A stretch of DNA of 64,000 nucleotides, from the NCBI RefSeq assembly GCF_014652455.1, contig NZ_BMYV01000001.1, positions 558,001-622,000 of the forward strand, written 5' to 3'. Origin of the DNA: Litorimonas cladophorae. GTDB lineage: Bacteria > Pseudomonadota > Alphaproteobacteria > Caulobacterales > Maricaulaceae. The position numbers and the translations under genes were made by a program. The notes beneath the pieces are model-generated. The model was not told where the DNA came from, did no database searches, and was given only the letters and a program-made list of their open reading frames with translations. This document shows, piece by piece, positions 16,725 through 26,226 of the stretch; positions within the stretch are counted from its first letter, which is position 1; each line of letters starts with the position of its first letter.

Positions 16725-17648
16725 ATGGTAAGTGTAAAACGACTTTCGATGGGTATGATGACGGCAATGCTTGGTTTTGCCGTTACTGGATGTGCATCAA
16801 CTTCCGTAACAAAATCTGTAAAAGCCGCACCTATCGTTTACAAAGTAGGCGATGGTCCAACGAAATATGCTTCACTTACTACGCCGCGTTCGCCCCTTTC
16901 TCGGTCTGTGCCAGATAGTTACATTCCTGCACGACCAATGCCCGCGCCGCAGGCCGCACAACGCTTTGATCAAGCCAGCGTTGACCCTGATCTGTACAAG
17001 CACCAGCGCCTGGGCAACAAATATACGATCATGGGCAAGTCCTATACGCCTAAGCATAACCCAAGTTATGATGTGACCGGCGTTGCGTCATGGTATGGTG
17101 ACAAATTCCACGGAAAACCAACTGCGACTGGAGAGGTCTTTGACAAAAACGATCTTACAGCAGCCCACAAAACACTGCCACTGAACTCAATGCTGTTTGT
17201 AACGAATGTTGAAACCGGAAAAACGTTGATGGTTCGCTTAAACGATCGCGGCCCGTTCGTCGGTGATCGCATCATTGATCTATCGCAGGCGTCTGCAAAA
17301 GCTCTCGGCATCACAGGTCTCGGCCAGGTCCGTGTGCAATATGCGGGTCCTGCCGACCCGATGGCCGCCAGCCGCGCACCTGTTCGCCCACCCGTCGAAG
17401 TCGCCCGTCCAGTTGAGGAATTCGTTGAAGCACCCGCCGCATCGCCAGCCCCGCGTCCGATGGTGCCATTTACCGCACCTGCGCCAGCTCCATTTGTACC
17501 AGCGGCACCTACTGGGCCCCAACCGTTTAAGGACAGTGACCAAACACCTGAGGGCCAGGTGACGCTCACAATCAAGGGGCCAATCCATGTGGCTAGCCAC
17601 ACTGGACCACAGCCAGTGTTAATCCGCGAGCGCCTCAGGACAAAATAG
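16725..17648 (+). CDS. rlpA: RlpA-like septal lytic transglycosylase lipoprotein
   Basis: 307 residues from ATG 16725, which is preceded by AAGAGG at 16711-16716 at good spacing; a GTG at 16716 overlaps that site and is less likely. The N-terminus is a lipoprotein signal (lipobox AVTGC). A double-psi beta-barrel domain at about residues 118-208 has the hallmark ASWYGDKFHGKPTATGE and RLNDRGPFVGDRIIDLS, the RlpA signature with its catalytic Asp. The C-terminal third is rich in Pro and Ala and ends without a SPOR domain, unlike E. coli RlpA. It probably cleaves denuded glycan strands in the cell wall. It is followed by a terminator. Confidence 0.9.
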   Translation: MVSVKRLSMGMMTAMLGFAVTGCASTSVTKSVKAAPIVYKVGDGPTKYASLTTPRSPLSRSVPDSYIPARPMPAPQAAQRFDQASVDPDLYKHQRLGNKYTIMGKSYTPKHNPSYDVTGVASWYGDKFHGKPTATGEVFDKNDLTAAHKTLPLNSMLFVTNVETGKTLMVRLNDRGPFVGDRIIDLSQASAKALGITGLGQVRVQYAGPADPMAASRAPVRPPVEVARPVEEFVEAPAASPAPRPMVPFTAPAPAPFVPAAPTGPQPFKDSDQTPEGQVTLTIKGPIHVASHTGPQPVLIRERLRTK

Positions 17649-17702
17649 GACGATAATCGCAGCGCGCCGCCTTGCGATTGCCATATCACCATGCGACGAA
17701 AT

Positions 17703-17731
17703 GGGGTGTCCTGATTGGGGCACCCCTTTTT
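17703..17731 (+). terminator. Rho-independent terminator after rlpA
   Basis: A stem of GGGGTG with CACCCC, extended by a T-G wobble and CC/GG, encloses a six-base loop and is followed by TTTTT. It separates rlpA from the DD-carboxypeptidase gene that starts at 17761. Confidence 0.75.
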
Positions 17732-17760
17732 GATTCGTATCTCGATAGGTCCCGCTCGCT

Positions 17761-18897
17761 GTGTTCCGTTCCATTTCTATTTTTAGTGCCTGTCTATTTC
17801 TGTCGACTTCGGCCTTCGCGCAATCAAGTTTTCAAACCGCCGCCCCGCATGCTGTCATCGTTGATGCCGCGACGGGTGAAGTGATGTTTGAGAAAGATGC
17901 CCGTGAGCCGATGTCGCCTGCCTCTATGACTAAAATCATGACCGTCGATCTGGTCTTTGCTGCGCTCAAGGAAGGTGCACTTTCCCCGTCGACCGAGTTC
18001 ACTGTGAGCGAAGATGCCTGGCGTCGTGGCGGTGTGAAATCTGGGTCCTCCACGATGTTTCTAGATGTAAATTCTAAGGCAAGCGTCGCGGATTTGCTAA
18101 AAGGCGTAATCATTCAGTCGGGCAATGACGCATGTATTGTTTTGGCTGAAGGCATGGCTGGATCGGAAACTGCATTTGCAGATCAAATGACCAGGCGCGC
18201 ACAAGAGTTGGGGCTAACCAGTGCAACATTTCGCAATGCGACAGGATGGCCGCATCCCGAGCATGAAATTAGCGCTCTAGATTTGGCTAAACTCGCGCAA
18301 CAGCAGATCGTCACTTATCCTGAGTATTATCCGCTTTATGCGGAACGCAATTTCACTTGGAACGGGATTAAACAAAGCAATCGAAACCCCCTTCTCGGGC
18401 GGGTGAATGGCGCTGATGGACTTAAAACGGGACACACAGAAGCGTCTGGCTACGGTCTTGTTGGGTCCTCACTCAGAGGCGACGATCGCCGCATTATCGT
18501 TATCAATGGCCTATCCAGCCAAACAGAGCGACGTGACGCCGCAACCCAATTAATGGAGGCGGCTTTTTCTCAATTTCGAATTTATGACCTTCATAAAGGC
18601 GGGACTGAAATTGCCGAAGTGGATGTTTATATGGGCAAAGAAAGTTCAGTTTCTGTTTCTTTAACGCAAGACATTAAAAAGGGACTGGCTGTTCTAGATC
18701 GAAAGAATGTGAGTTCGTCAGTACGGTTTACCACTGCGAAAGCCCCTATTTCAAAAGGCGATAAGGTTGCTGAATTAGAGGTCAGTATTCCAGGTCGACC
18801 AAAAGAGACTTATGATTTGGTTGCCATGGAAGATGTTGCCCGAAAAGGCTTGTTCTCAAGAGCTTGGACTGGGTTATTGACGAAAATCAGAGGCTAA
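17761..18897 (+). CDS. D-alanyl-D-alanine carboxypeptidase (DacC/DacF type)
   Basis: 378 residues from a GTG start. Residues 1-20 form a cleavable signal peptide (ends AFAQ). The penicillin-binding motifs are SMTK (SxxK, in PMSPASMTKIM), SGN (in IIQSGNDACIVLAEG) and KTG (in DGLKTGHTEASGYG). The C-terminal beta-rich domain from about residue 270 is the PBP5/6 stalk, ending in an amphipathic helix likely to touch the membrane. It trims the terminal D-Ala from peptidoglycan pentapeptides in the periplasm. tmk starts three bases after its stop. Confidence 0.92.
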   Translation: MFRSISIFSACLFLSTSAFAQSSFQTAAPHAVIVDAATGEVMFEKDAREPMSPASMTKIMTVDLVFAALKEGALSPSTEFTVSEDAWRRGGVKSGSSTMFLDVNSKASVADLLKGVIIQSGNDACIVLAEGMAGSETAFADQMTRRAQELGLTSATFRNATGWPHPEHEISALDLAKLAQQQIVTYPEYYPLYAERNFTWNGIKQSNRNPLLGRVNGADGLKTGHTEASGYGLVGSSLRGDDRRIIVINGLSSQTERRDAATQLMEAAFSQFRIYDLHKGGTEIAEVDVYMGKESSVSVSLTQDIKKGLAVLDRKNVSSSVRFTTAKAPISKGDKVAELEVSIPGRPKETYDLVAMEDVARKGLFSRAWTGLLTKIRG

Positions 18898-18899
18898 TC

Positions 18900-19550
18900 A
18901 TGGAACTTGGTAAATTCATTACGTTTGAAGGTGGCGAGGGCGCAGGTAAAACGACTCAAGCTAAACTCTTGGCTGAGGCGTTGGAAAAAGCGGGTGTTGA
19001 AACTTTGCTCACACGCGAACCTGGCGGAACATTTGGCGCTGAAGCTATAAGAGATTTGGTCCTTGAGGGGACGTCTGATCGCTGGTCCGGTATGACCGAA
19101 TTATTATTGATGTATGCCGCGCGATTGGATCACGTTGAAAAACTGATCAAGCCCGCCTTACATCGCGGTGTTTGGGTGATTTCGGATCGCTTCGCTGACT
19201 CAAGCTTAGCTTATCAAGGTTATGCGCGTGGTTTAGGTGCTGATCGCGTCAAAGCCGTCCATGAGGCCGTAATGGGTGGGTTTGAACCTGATCTCACAAT
19301 CTTGTTTGATATGGATCCGGTGCTCGCCCAAAAACGAGTCGAGACGCGCGGTGAAGATCTGACGCGGTTTGATGCTGAGGGTCTGGAGTTTCACAAAACC
19401 TTGCGATCGGCTTTTCTCGCAATTGCGGATGAAAATCCGAACCGCGTTCACACGGTTGACGCAGATGGCGCGCGAGGAAATGTTCAGAATCGCATTCTTT
19501 TCGCCCTCACAAAACAGTTTCCAGACCTCGCAGGAAAAGTGGGGGCTTAA
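18900..19550 (+). CDS. tmk: Thymidylate kinase
   Basis: 216 residues from ATG 18900. It phosphorylates dTMP to dTDP. Walker A FEGGEGAGKTTQAK, the DR-containing base and phosphate site LLTREPGGT, and ISDRFADSSLAYQG are all present. It directly abuts holB, a neighbour pair common across Proteobacteria. Confidence 0.96.
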   Translation: MELGKFITFEGGEGAGKTTQAKLLAEALEKAGVETLLTREPGGTFGAEAIRDLVLEGTSDRWSGMTELLLMYAARLDHVEKLIKPALHRGVWVISDRFADSSLAYQGYARGLGADRVKAVHEAVMGGFEPDLTILFDMDPVLAQKRVETRGEDLTRFDAEGLEFHKTLRSAFLAIADENPNRVHTVDADGARGNVQNRILFALTKQFPDLAGKVGA

Positions 19551-20615
19551 TTGCGCACCATTGAGAATGCTGAGGCTCTACCCGAAGCCGACCGCGCGGA
19601 TGGATGTCCCCATCCGCGAGAAGTATATTCTCTGCTGGGACATCAGACCGCTGAATCTCGCTTCTTAAAGGCAATGCGATCTGGGCGAATGCACCACGCA
19701 TGGTTGCTCTCTGGGCCCAAGGGGATCGGGAAAGCGACGCTGGCCTATCGCATGGCGCGCAAACTCTTGGGGGGTGAATCGCTCCTTTCGTCATCTCTTG
19801 ATATCCCAGAGTCCGATGCGATTGCACAACGCGTTGAGGCGCTGACACACGGAAATCTGTTCGTCCTACGTCGTCCTTACGACACTAAACTTAAGCGATT
19901 TAGACAAGATATCCCAGTGGACCGCGTGCGTGAGGTCTCGGGGTTCTTTCAAGAAACGGCGGCCGAAACTGGCACATGGCGTGTGTGTATCATTGACAGC
20001 GCGGACGAGCTGAACCGGAACTCTGAAAACGCTATTCTCAAACTTCTTGAAGAGCCGCCGTCCAATACGCTTTTCATTTTAATTTCATCGGCGCCCGGTC
20101 GATTGCTCCCAACCATTCGCTCGCGGTGTATGGCACTTGAACTGCGCGCTGTGCCAGATAACCAAATTCTAAGCTGGCTGTCAGATCAAGGCTCAGGATC
20201 ATCTGATCTCCTAAAGGCAGCCGTTAAACTTTCGCGCGGCGCACCAGGGAAAGCCCTGGCATTGGTCCAAAACGCAGACGTGGTTTTGCGATCCATCTCG
20301 GATTATTTGAACTCTTTGGGTGCCCCTGCGTTGGGCGTCGATATGACGATCGCAAAGCGCATGGCGGAGAAGCGGCATCAGATTTCACGCGGCTTGTTCT
20401 GGGATAGTTTGGATGACACAATCCATGCACACGCACTATTCGCAGCGACAGGACAATATGAAGGCCCATTTGCGCCGGCAAAAGTCAATCGGTCTGCGAA
20501 AGCATGGCAAGAGAACCATGCCCGATTACGAGATGTTCGTCGCGCAGAAGAGGCAATCAACTTGGACAAAACCGCAACGATGTTTGAACTCTTGTCTTCG
20601 ATTAGGGCTGCGTGA
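19551..20615 (+). CDS. holB: DNA polymerase III delta-prime subunit
   Basis: 354 residues, with a TTG start directly after the tmk stop. Clamp-loader subunit of the AAA+ fold: Walker A-like GPKGIGKATLAYRMA, the sensor segment LNRNSENAILKLLEEPPSNTLFIL and the SRC motif (TIRSRCMALEL). The usual zinc-module cysteines are largely absent, as in other alphaproteobacterial homologues. The next possible start codon is well inside the conserved HHAWLLSGP region, so the TTG is preferred. Confidence 0.92.
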   Translation: MRTIENAEALPEADRADGCPHPREVYSLLGHQTAESRFLKAMRSGRMHHAWLLSGPKGIGKATLAYRMARKLLGGESLLSSSLDIPESDAIAQRVEALTHGNLFVLRRPYDTKLKRFRQDIPVDRVREVSGFFQETAAETGTWRVCIIDSADELNRNSENAILKLLEEPPSNTLFILISSAPGRLLPTIRSRCMALELRAVPDNQILSWLSDQGSGSSDLLKAAVKLSRGAPGKALALVQNADVVLRSISDYLNSLGAPALGVDMTIAKRMAEKRHQISRGLFWDSLDDTIHAHALFAATGQYEGPFAPAKVNRSAKAWQENHARLRDVRRAEEAINLDKTATMFELLSSIRAA

Positions 20616-21412
20616 TGATCGTCGATAGCCACGTGAATCTCCATGACGAGAAGTTTGCAGACGATCTTGCGGAGACGATCTTACGCGCCCGGGCTGCTGG
20701 GGTGGGACCGATGCTCAATATTTGTTGCCATTTGAAGGACGCCAAAGCTGTCTTGGATGTGGCGCAAATGGACGCCGATATCTGGGCCACTGTCGGAACG
20801 CATCCGCATGATGCCAAAGATAACCCTGATGTGACAGCCGAAGAGATTTCGGCGCTCACGCGACATCCAAAAGTGGTTGCGATTGGCGAAACGGGTTTGG
20901 ATTACCATTATGACTGGTCGCCGCGTGATGTGCAGAAAGCTAACTTTCAAGCACACATCGAAGCTGTGCAAGAGACAGGGCTCCCACTGGTTGTTCACAC
21001 ACGCGAAGCGGATGACGACATGCTGGAAATGCTCCAGACCGCCTATGCCAAAAAGCCGTTTTCAGCGATCATGCATTGTTACACCTCTGGCCAGCGTTTG
21101 GCAGATGCTGCGACTGAGATGGGATTTTACTTTTCCGTGTCAGGTATCATGACTTTCAAAAGCGCACATGAAGTACGTGAACGCATTCTGACGATGCCAA
21201 AGGACCGCATCATGCTGGAAACCGATTGCCCTTATCTTGCGCCTGTACCTTATCGGGGACGACGGAATGAACCCGCCTATGTTGTTGAAGTCTGTAAATC
21301 TCTCGCGGCGTTATTCGATTGGACCATCGAGGAAACCGCGCAGAAAACAACGGATGCCTTTTTCAATTTGTTCAACAAAGCCCAGAGGCCCAATGAGATG
21401 ACGTCAGAATAA
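20615..21412 (+). CDS. TatD-family metal-dependent DNase/hydrolase
   Basis: 265 residues; ATG 20615 overlaps the holB stop as TGATG. A TIM-barrel amidohydrolase-like fold: VDSHVNLHDEKF, GETGLDYHYDWSP, LVVHTREADDDM, IMHCYTSG and LETDCPYLAPVPYRGRRNEP. The canonical first metal motif HxH reads HVN here, an HxN variant. It probably acts in DNA repair or RNA/DNA end processing in the cytoplasm. Confidence 0.92.
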   Translation: MIVDSHVNLHDEKFADDLAETILRARAAGVGPMLNICCHLKDAKAVLDVAQMDADIWATVGTHPHDAKDNPDVTAEEISALTRHPKVVAIGETGLDYHYDWSPRDVQKANFQAHIEAVQETGLPLVVHTREADDDMLEMLQTAYAKKPFSAIMHCYTSGQRLADAATEMGFYFSVSGIMTFKSAHEVRERILTMPKDRIMLETDCPYLAPVPYRGRRNEPAYVVEVCKSLAALFDWTIEETAQKTTDAFFNLFNKAQRPNEMTSE

Positions 21413-22230
21413 TGGGAATGCGGGCAATTATATTGGGATGCGGTTCCTCTGGCGGTGTCCCGAGGATTGGTGGAGATTGGGGGATTTGCGATCCTAACGA
21501 ACCCAAAAATGAGCGGACGCGAAGTTCAATTTTGGTTCAAAAGTGGCATGGCAACGGTAACCCTGATTCGAAAGACTGCACCAATATTTTGGTCGACACG
21601 TCGCCTGACTTGCGTGTTCAGTTACTTCGCGAAGATATTCGTCACTTAGACGCGGTTTTTTATACCCATGATCACGCAGATCAATCTCACGGGATTGATG
21701 ACCTTCGGGCCATTGCCTATCGGATGCGCGGGCAAATCCCGACCTATATGGATGAACATACGAAGACCCATGTTTTTGAGCGTTTCAATTATTGTTTTGA
21801 GATGCCTGAAGGACGTGTCCACCCGCCCATTCTCGCGCTGCAAGATTTGATCTCTGATCACAGCGTTACCGAGATTGAGGGGCCTGGCGGCGTTGTTAAA
21901 GTCGAGACAATGGAAGTTAGTCATGGACCGACACCGTCGCTAGGTTTCATTTTCGACAACAAAATAGCCTATATGCCTGACGTTTGGGGGATTGAAGAAG
22001 AGACGCTTGAACGCATGAGCGAGCTCGAATGTTGGATCGTCGATTCGCTCAGGTACAGCCAGCATCCCACCCATGCGCATGCGGATAAAACGATGTCGTG
22101 GTTGGCGCAGTCGCGGGTAAAATCTGCTGTTCTGACGAACCTTCATATCGATATGGATTACGCTACATTGAAGGCTGAATTGCCGCCAATCGCGGTGCCC
22201 GCTTATGATCGCATGGAAGTTAGGGTCTGA
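21412..22230 (+). CDS. MBL-fold metal-dependent hydrolase (PhnP-like)
   Basis: 272 residues from an ATG overlapping the tatD stop; ATG 21418 is an alternative. The metallo-beta-lactamase signature THDHADQSHGIDDLR supplies the two metal sites, with EVSHGPTPSLGF and THAHADKTMSW later. The N-terminal LGCGSSGGVPR and the metal motif fit the PhnP-like phosphodiesterase group. There are no phosphonate genes nearby, so substrate is unknown; cyclic phosphate or nucleic acid fragments are plausible. Its 3' end overlaps the convergent phosphatase gene by 11 bases. Confidence 0.88.
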   Translation: MGMRAIILGCGSSGGVPRIGGDWGICDPNEPKNERTRSSILVQKWHGNGNPDSKDCTNILVDTSPDLRVQLLREDIRHLDAVFYTHDHADQSHGIDDLRAIAYRMRGQIPTYMDEHTKTHVFERFNYCFEMPEGRVHPPILALQDLISDHSVTEIEGPGGVVKVETMEVSHGPTPSLGFIFDNKIAYMPDVWGIEEETLERMSELECWIVDSLRYSQHPTHAHADKTMSWLAQSRVKSAVLTNLHIDMDYATLKAELPPIAVPAYDRMEVRV

Positions 22231-22813
22231 CGTCCCAGGACGTTAAAACTGGCCCTTTTGGTGTTAAGTCGATCGTGCCGTATGCGCCCGTTCGTAACTT
22301 ACGCGGCACGTCTTGATTAACTTCAACGACGTCTAGTAGGAACCGCGCCACACCATTAGAAGTGACGACCAGAGTGTTGGTGCCAGGGGAACAGTTCGCT
22401 AAAAACGCTTGCCAAGCTGTCCGCAACGCGTCGGGGTCGACATGCCAATCTTTGGGCGGCACGGCGTGCTGATCCCATTCGTCTAGAGCCGACTGTCCGA
22501 GGCGGGCAATCACCTTGTCTTCGGGCTGGCCCTCATCAGGACCATAATCAATCTCTGTAAGGAAATGGGCGAGTTCAAATGCTTGTCCATCCAGAATGGC
22601 CTCTGCCGTTTGACGTGTGCGGTTCAAATCCGAGGAATAGGCTTGCTGAAAGCTCACGCCCGCAAAGTGAGTCGCCAAAGCCTTCGCTTGTTCCCGCCCT
22701 GATATGGACAACGGTAAATCCGTCTTGCCGCCGACGCGCAATAAAGTCTCGCCCTTGTCGAAAGTGTTTCCGTGACGCACGATATAGACGCGACCAGTCT
22801 TCATAAGTATCAT
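22220..22813 (-). CDS. Histidine phosphatase (phosphoglycerate-mutase-like)
   Basis: 197 residues. The catalytic motif VRHGNTFDKGE supplies the phosphorylated His, and a second conserved set (TSNGVARFLLDVV) takes the place of the usual C-terminal GH. The SSDLNRTRQTAEAIL segment is typical. It overlaps the kdsB stop by four bases and is probably the last gene of a kdsD-kdsB-phosphatase unit. Substrate unknown. An internal ATG at 22804 is possible. Confidence 0.85.
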   Translation of the reverse strand: MILMKTGRVYIVRHGNTFDKGETLLRVGGKTDLPLSISGREQAKALATHFAGVSFQQAYSSDLNRTRQTAEAILDGQAFELAHFLTEIDYGPDEGQPEDKVIARLGQSALDEWDQHAVPPKDWHVDPDALRTAWQAFLANCSPGTNTLVVTSNGVARFLLDVVEVNQDVPRKLRTGAYGTIDLTPKGPVLTSWDVRP

Positions 22814-23607
22814 GATAAAAATGGGTCGCCAAGTTTCTGGATCAATGCTTCGGCTCGCGCCAAGTCTTCTGGCGTATCAATTCCCGGGGAAGAAATTTGC
22901 GGCGTCGAAACCCGCACAATCGCGACGTGCATGCCGGCTTCTATTGCGCGCAACTGTTCAAGCCCCTCCAAGGTTTCATAGTGACTTTCGGGTAGCGCAT
23001 TAAACCGTTCGAGGGCGGCGCGTTTAAAACCATATAGCCCGACGTGCCGAAGAATGGGCGAGACAGAGGTCGCCCCCCGCAGCTCAGCTTCCTTACGCAT
23101 TGCGGGAATAATTGTCTTTGAAAACCAAAATGCGCGTCCATCTTTTTCAACGACGGTTGTGCCTGAAAACGGCGTGGACACCTTGGTCGCGCGCAGCACG
23201 TCTAATTCGGCCCACGACAACTCGATCGCAGGTGTTGCAATGTCCAATGCATCGTCTTTCAAGCGGTCAATAACTGCGGCAATATGGGCGGGGTCAGAAA
23301 AGGGCGCGTCGCCTTGCAGATTGATGATGATGTCAGCCTCTGGACGAAAAGCTTGCGATGCGGCCAAAGCCCTGTCGCTTCCCGATGGCAAGTCAGGGGC
23401 TGTCATGACGACAGGCAGACTGTGCTCGTCGCAATGTTGGGCGATCTCTGCGTGATCAGTGGCGACCACAAATTCCGATCCGGCCACATTGGCGGCAACA
23501 TTCGCCGTACGGCGCAGCATGCTGATGCCCGCAATCTCTGCCAAGGGTTTACCCGGAAAGCGTTTGGACGCCATTCGCGCGGGTATGACGATAAGTGGCT
23601 TAGACAT
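22810..23607 (-). CDS. kdsB: CMP-KDO synthetase (3-deoxy-manno-octulosonate cytidylyltransferase)
   Basis: 265 residues. The N-terminal nucleotide site IPARMASKRFPGKPLAEI and QGDAPFSDPAHI are diagnostic, and the family GLYGFKR motif is present. It activates KDO for lipopolysaccharide core assembly in the cytoplasm. It overlaps the upstream arabinose-5-phosphate isomerase gene by eight bases, two steps of the same pathway. Confidence 0.95.
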   Translation of the reverse strand: MSKPLIVIPARMASKRFPGKPLAEIAGISMLRRTANVAANVAGSEFVVATDHAEIAQHCDEHSLPVVMTAPDLPSGSDRALAASQAFRPEADIIINLQGDAPFSDPAHIAAVIDRLKDDALDIATPAIELSWAELDVLRATKVSTPFSGTTVVEKDGRAFWFSKTIIPAMRKEAELRGATSVSPILRHVGLYGFKRAALERFNALPESHYETLEGLEQLRAIEAGMHVAIVRVSTPQISSPGIDTPEDLARAEALIQKLGDPFLS

Positions 23608-24562
23608 AACCCGTCGCCAACAATGTTTTTAGATCAATGAGGCCGAGAATCTCTTGGCCTTCAAGCACGAAAGCATTTCCGATTTTACGTTCCGTAAAAG
23701 CGGTGACTGCATCTTTTATGCGCATCTCGGGAGAGAGCGTGAAGGGATCTTTTGTCATAATCATTTGGGCCGTTTGGGACATGATGTCAGGGCCCATCGC
23801 GCGACGAAGATCACCATCTGTGACGATGCCAATGAGGTGTTGGTTTTCCACGACGGCGACACAGCCTTTACCGCCGCCCGTGATCGCGAGAATCACATCA
23901 GCCATCTCTGCGTTAGGAGAAATGAACGGCACGGCGTCGGACTGGCCCGCCAAATATTCCGCGACTCGTTTCAAACCAAAGCCTAGTTTTCCAGCAGGGT
24001 GACGTCGGCCAAAATCTTCTGCCGTAAACCCGCGCGCCTCCATCACCGCAACGCCCAGAGCATCTCCCAAGGCGAGGGTCAAAGTTGTTGATGTTGTCGG
24101 GGCCAAACGGTTCGGACACGCCTCTGGCACGTCAGGTAAAAGGAGGGCGATGTCGACGCACTTTGCGAGGGTGGATTGGGCGCCTGCCGTTATGGCCAAA
24201 GTTTCATTTCCAAGGGATTTCGCATATTCGATCACACCATTGACCTCGGCGCTTTCACCGCTGTTGGACAGCCCTAAAACAACTGCGCCTTTTGTAATCA
24301 TGCCGAGATCGCCATGTGCGGCTTCGGACGGGTGCACAAAAAAAGCGGGTGTTCCCATGGAGGCGAAGCTGGCGGCTATCTTTCGTCCAATATGTCCTGA
24401 CTTACCAATGCCAACGACGATAAGATGTTGGTCAGAGGCGAGGATTAAGTCCACGGCCTTGATGAAACTTTGGTCCAAGGACTTCTCCAAGGCGAGCAAG
24501 CCATCCGCTTCCACGCGAATGACGTTTCGACCAATACCAAGACTGTCTTTATTAGAACTCAT
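23600..24562 (-). CDS. kdsD: Arabinose-5-phosphate isomerase (KdsD/KpsF family)
   Basis: 320 residues. An N-terminal SIS sugar-isomerase domain (IVVGIGKSGHIGRKIAASFASMG, VHPSEAAHGDLGMI, LSNSGESAE) is followed by two CBS domains at about residues 205-320 (GCVAVVENQHLIGIVTDGDLRRA). It converts ribulose 5-phosphate to arabinose 5-phosphate, the first step toward KDO. Adjacency to kdsB supports the LPS role over a capsule role. Confidence 0.94.
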   Translation of the reverse strand: MSSNKDSLGIGRNVIRVEADGLLALEKSLDQSFIKAVDLILASDQHLIVVGIGKSGHIGRKIAASFASMGTPAFFVHPSEAAHGDLGMITKGAVVLGLSNSGESAEVNGVIEYAKSLGNETLAITAGAQSTLAKCVDIALLLPDVPEACPNRLAPTTSTTLTLALGDALGVAVMEARGFTAEDFGRRHPAGKLGFGLKRVAEYLAGQSDAVPFISPNAEMADVILAITGGGKGCVAVVENQHLIGIVTDGDLRRAMGPDIMSQTAQMIMTKDPFTLSPEMRIKDAVTAFTERKIGNAFVLEGQEILGLIDLKTLLATGYV

Positions 24563-24594
24563 AGTGGCCTGTTAGCGTGAAGTGAGGGGGCATG

Positions 24595-26226
24595 TCACGA
24601 GATCACCGAGGGCGCATCCCGATTTAATGTCTGTTTCAGATCGGTAAGAGTGTCTGCAATCATTGCGAGGCCGGCGGTGGCTTCAGCCAAATCAATATCG
24701 TGATCGCCCTCGGGTCCGACATAACGCTCCAGATAAATCCGTAAAGTTGCGCCTTTTGTGCCCGTCCCAGAAAGACGCATGACGAGTCGGGAGCCGCTTT
24801 CGAAAAAGACACGAAGCCCCTGATTTTTAGTGACAGTTCCGTCAACTGGGTCGGTGTAAGTGAAACTATCTGCGACCTCTATCGTCTCGCCCTGCAAGCT
24901 CCGACCGGTGAGGGTCTCAAGCTGACCGTGTAGGGTCGCGATGATCGACTCAGCGGACGCTTTGTCGACCTCTTCATAATCATGGCGCGTGTAATAATGG
25001 CGGCCAAACTGTCGCCAATGTGCGCGGACGATCGCCTCAACACTTTCGCCTTTCGCCGCGATAATGTTTAGCCACATAAGGACGCCCCATAGGCCATCTT
25101 TTTCACGAATATGATCCGATGATGTGCTGGCGCTTTCCTCGCCACAAATCGTAATGCGGCCCGCATCCATGAGATTTCCAAAATATTTCCAGCCGGTTGG
25201 GGTCTCATAAATTGGGATATTGAGATGTGCAGCGACATTATCGGCCGCGCGCCCCGTAGGCATAGAGCGCGCGATCCCTTTGATGCCATCCTTGTAGCCG
25301 GGCGCGAGATGCGCATTGGCCGCGATGACAGCGAGGCAATCGGAAGGGCTGACGTAGAAATGCGGCCCAAGCGCAATGTATCGATCGCCATCCCCATCAG
25401 AGGCTGCGCCGAAATCTGGCGGATTGGGGCCAAACATACGGTCGAATAAGGCGTTGGCGTGAACAGGATTAGGGTCTGGGTGAGCCCCACCAAAATCGGG
25501 AAGGGGGCGCGTATTGTAAAGCTGATCGTGTGAAACGCCGAGGCGATTGCCGAAAATTTCAGTCGCGTAAGGCCCCGTGACAGCGCTCATAGCGTCAAAG
25601 GCTATAGAAAATCCACTTTCAATGAGAGCTTTTATAGCACTGAAATCAAACAATTCTTCCATAAACTCTGCGAAATCTTCGACAGGATCGACGACAGTGA
25701 CACGCATATCGCCCAAATTTTGTGTGCCGATCCGCGAAGTATCGATGTTTCCATCTGCGATCCTGTAATGGCTGAGCGTTTGGCTCCGCGCGAAAATGGC
25801 ATCCGTGACTGACGTCGGTGCTGGACCGCCAGTTTCGAGATTAAGCTTGACACCGAAATCACCGTTTTGGCCCGCGGGGTTATGGCTGGCGGAGAGTACC
25901 AAGCCACCATTTAGGTGATATTTTCGAATTAAGTGAGACGCGGCAGGCGTTGATAAAATTGCATTTTTCCCAAGAATGACCTCTGAGACGCCATTGGCTG
26001 ACGACATCCGAAGAATGATTTGAACCGCTTCGTCGTTAAAATATCGCCCATCACCGCCCAGCAGAATTTTCCCGCCGCGGAAGTCGCGCACGGTATCAAA
26101 TATCGATTGTACAAAATTCTCGAGATAATGTGGTTGCTTGAAGTCCGTAACGCGCTTGCGTAGCCCAGACGTGCCAGGCTTCTGATCTTCATAGGGCGTC
26201 GTTGGGATTGTGTGGAATGCGTCCAT
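24595..26226 (-). CDS. pgm: Phosphoglucomutase, alpha-D-glucose-specific
   Basis: 543 residues. The active-site serine loop is LSASHNPAGQNGDFGVK, the metal loop DGDGDRYIAL, the sugar-binding loop CGEESAST and the C-terminal phosphate loop RLSGTGTKGATLR. It interconverts glucose 1- and 6-phosphate and feeds UDP-glucose and surface polysaccharides. It is separated from kdsD by 32 bases and probably has its own promoter in the gap upstream. Confidence 0.95.
   Translation of the reverse strand: MDAFHTIPTTPYEDQKPGTSGLRKRVTDFKQPHYLENFVQSIFDTVRDFRGGKILLGGDGRYFNDEAVQIILRMSSANGVSEVILGKNAILSTPAASHLIRKYHLNGGLVLSASHNPAGQNGDFGVKLNLETGGPAPTSVTDAIFARSQTLSHYRIADGNIDTSRIGTQNLGDMRVTVVDPVEDFAEFMEELFDFSAIKALIESGFSIAFDAMSAVTGPYATEIFGNRLGVSHDQLYNTRPLPDFGGAHPDPNPVHANALFDRMFGPNPPDFGAASDGDGDRYIALGPHFYVSPSDCLAVIAANAHLAPGYKDGIKGIARSMPTGRAADNVAAHLNIPIYETPTGWKYFGNLMDAGRITICGEESASTSSDHIREKDGLWGVLMWLNIIAAKGESVEAIVRAHWRQFGRHYYTRHDYEEVDKASAESIIATLHGQLETLTGRSLQGETIEVADSFTYTDPVDGTVTKNQGLRVFFESGSRLVMRLSGTGTKGATLRIYLERYVGPEGDHDIDLAEATAGLAMIADTLTDLKQTLNRDAPSVIS

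Noticed and set aside
17066-17692. Minus-strand open frame opposite rlpA, rich in Gly, Ala and Thr
   Set aside because: It mirrors the Pro- and Ala-rich tail of rlpA, without its own start context or motif.
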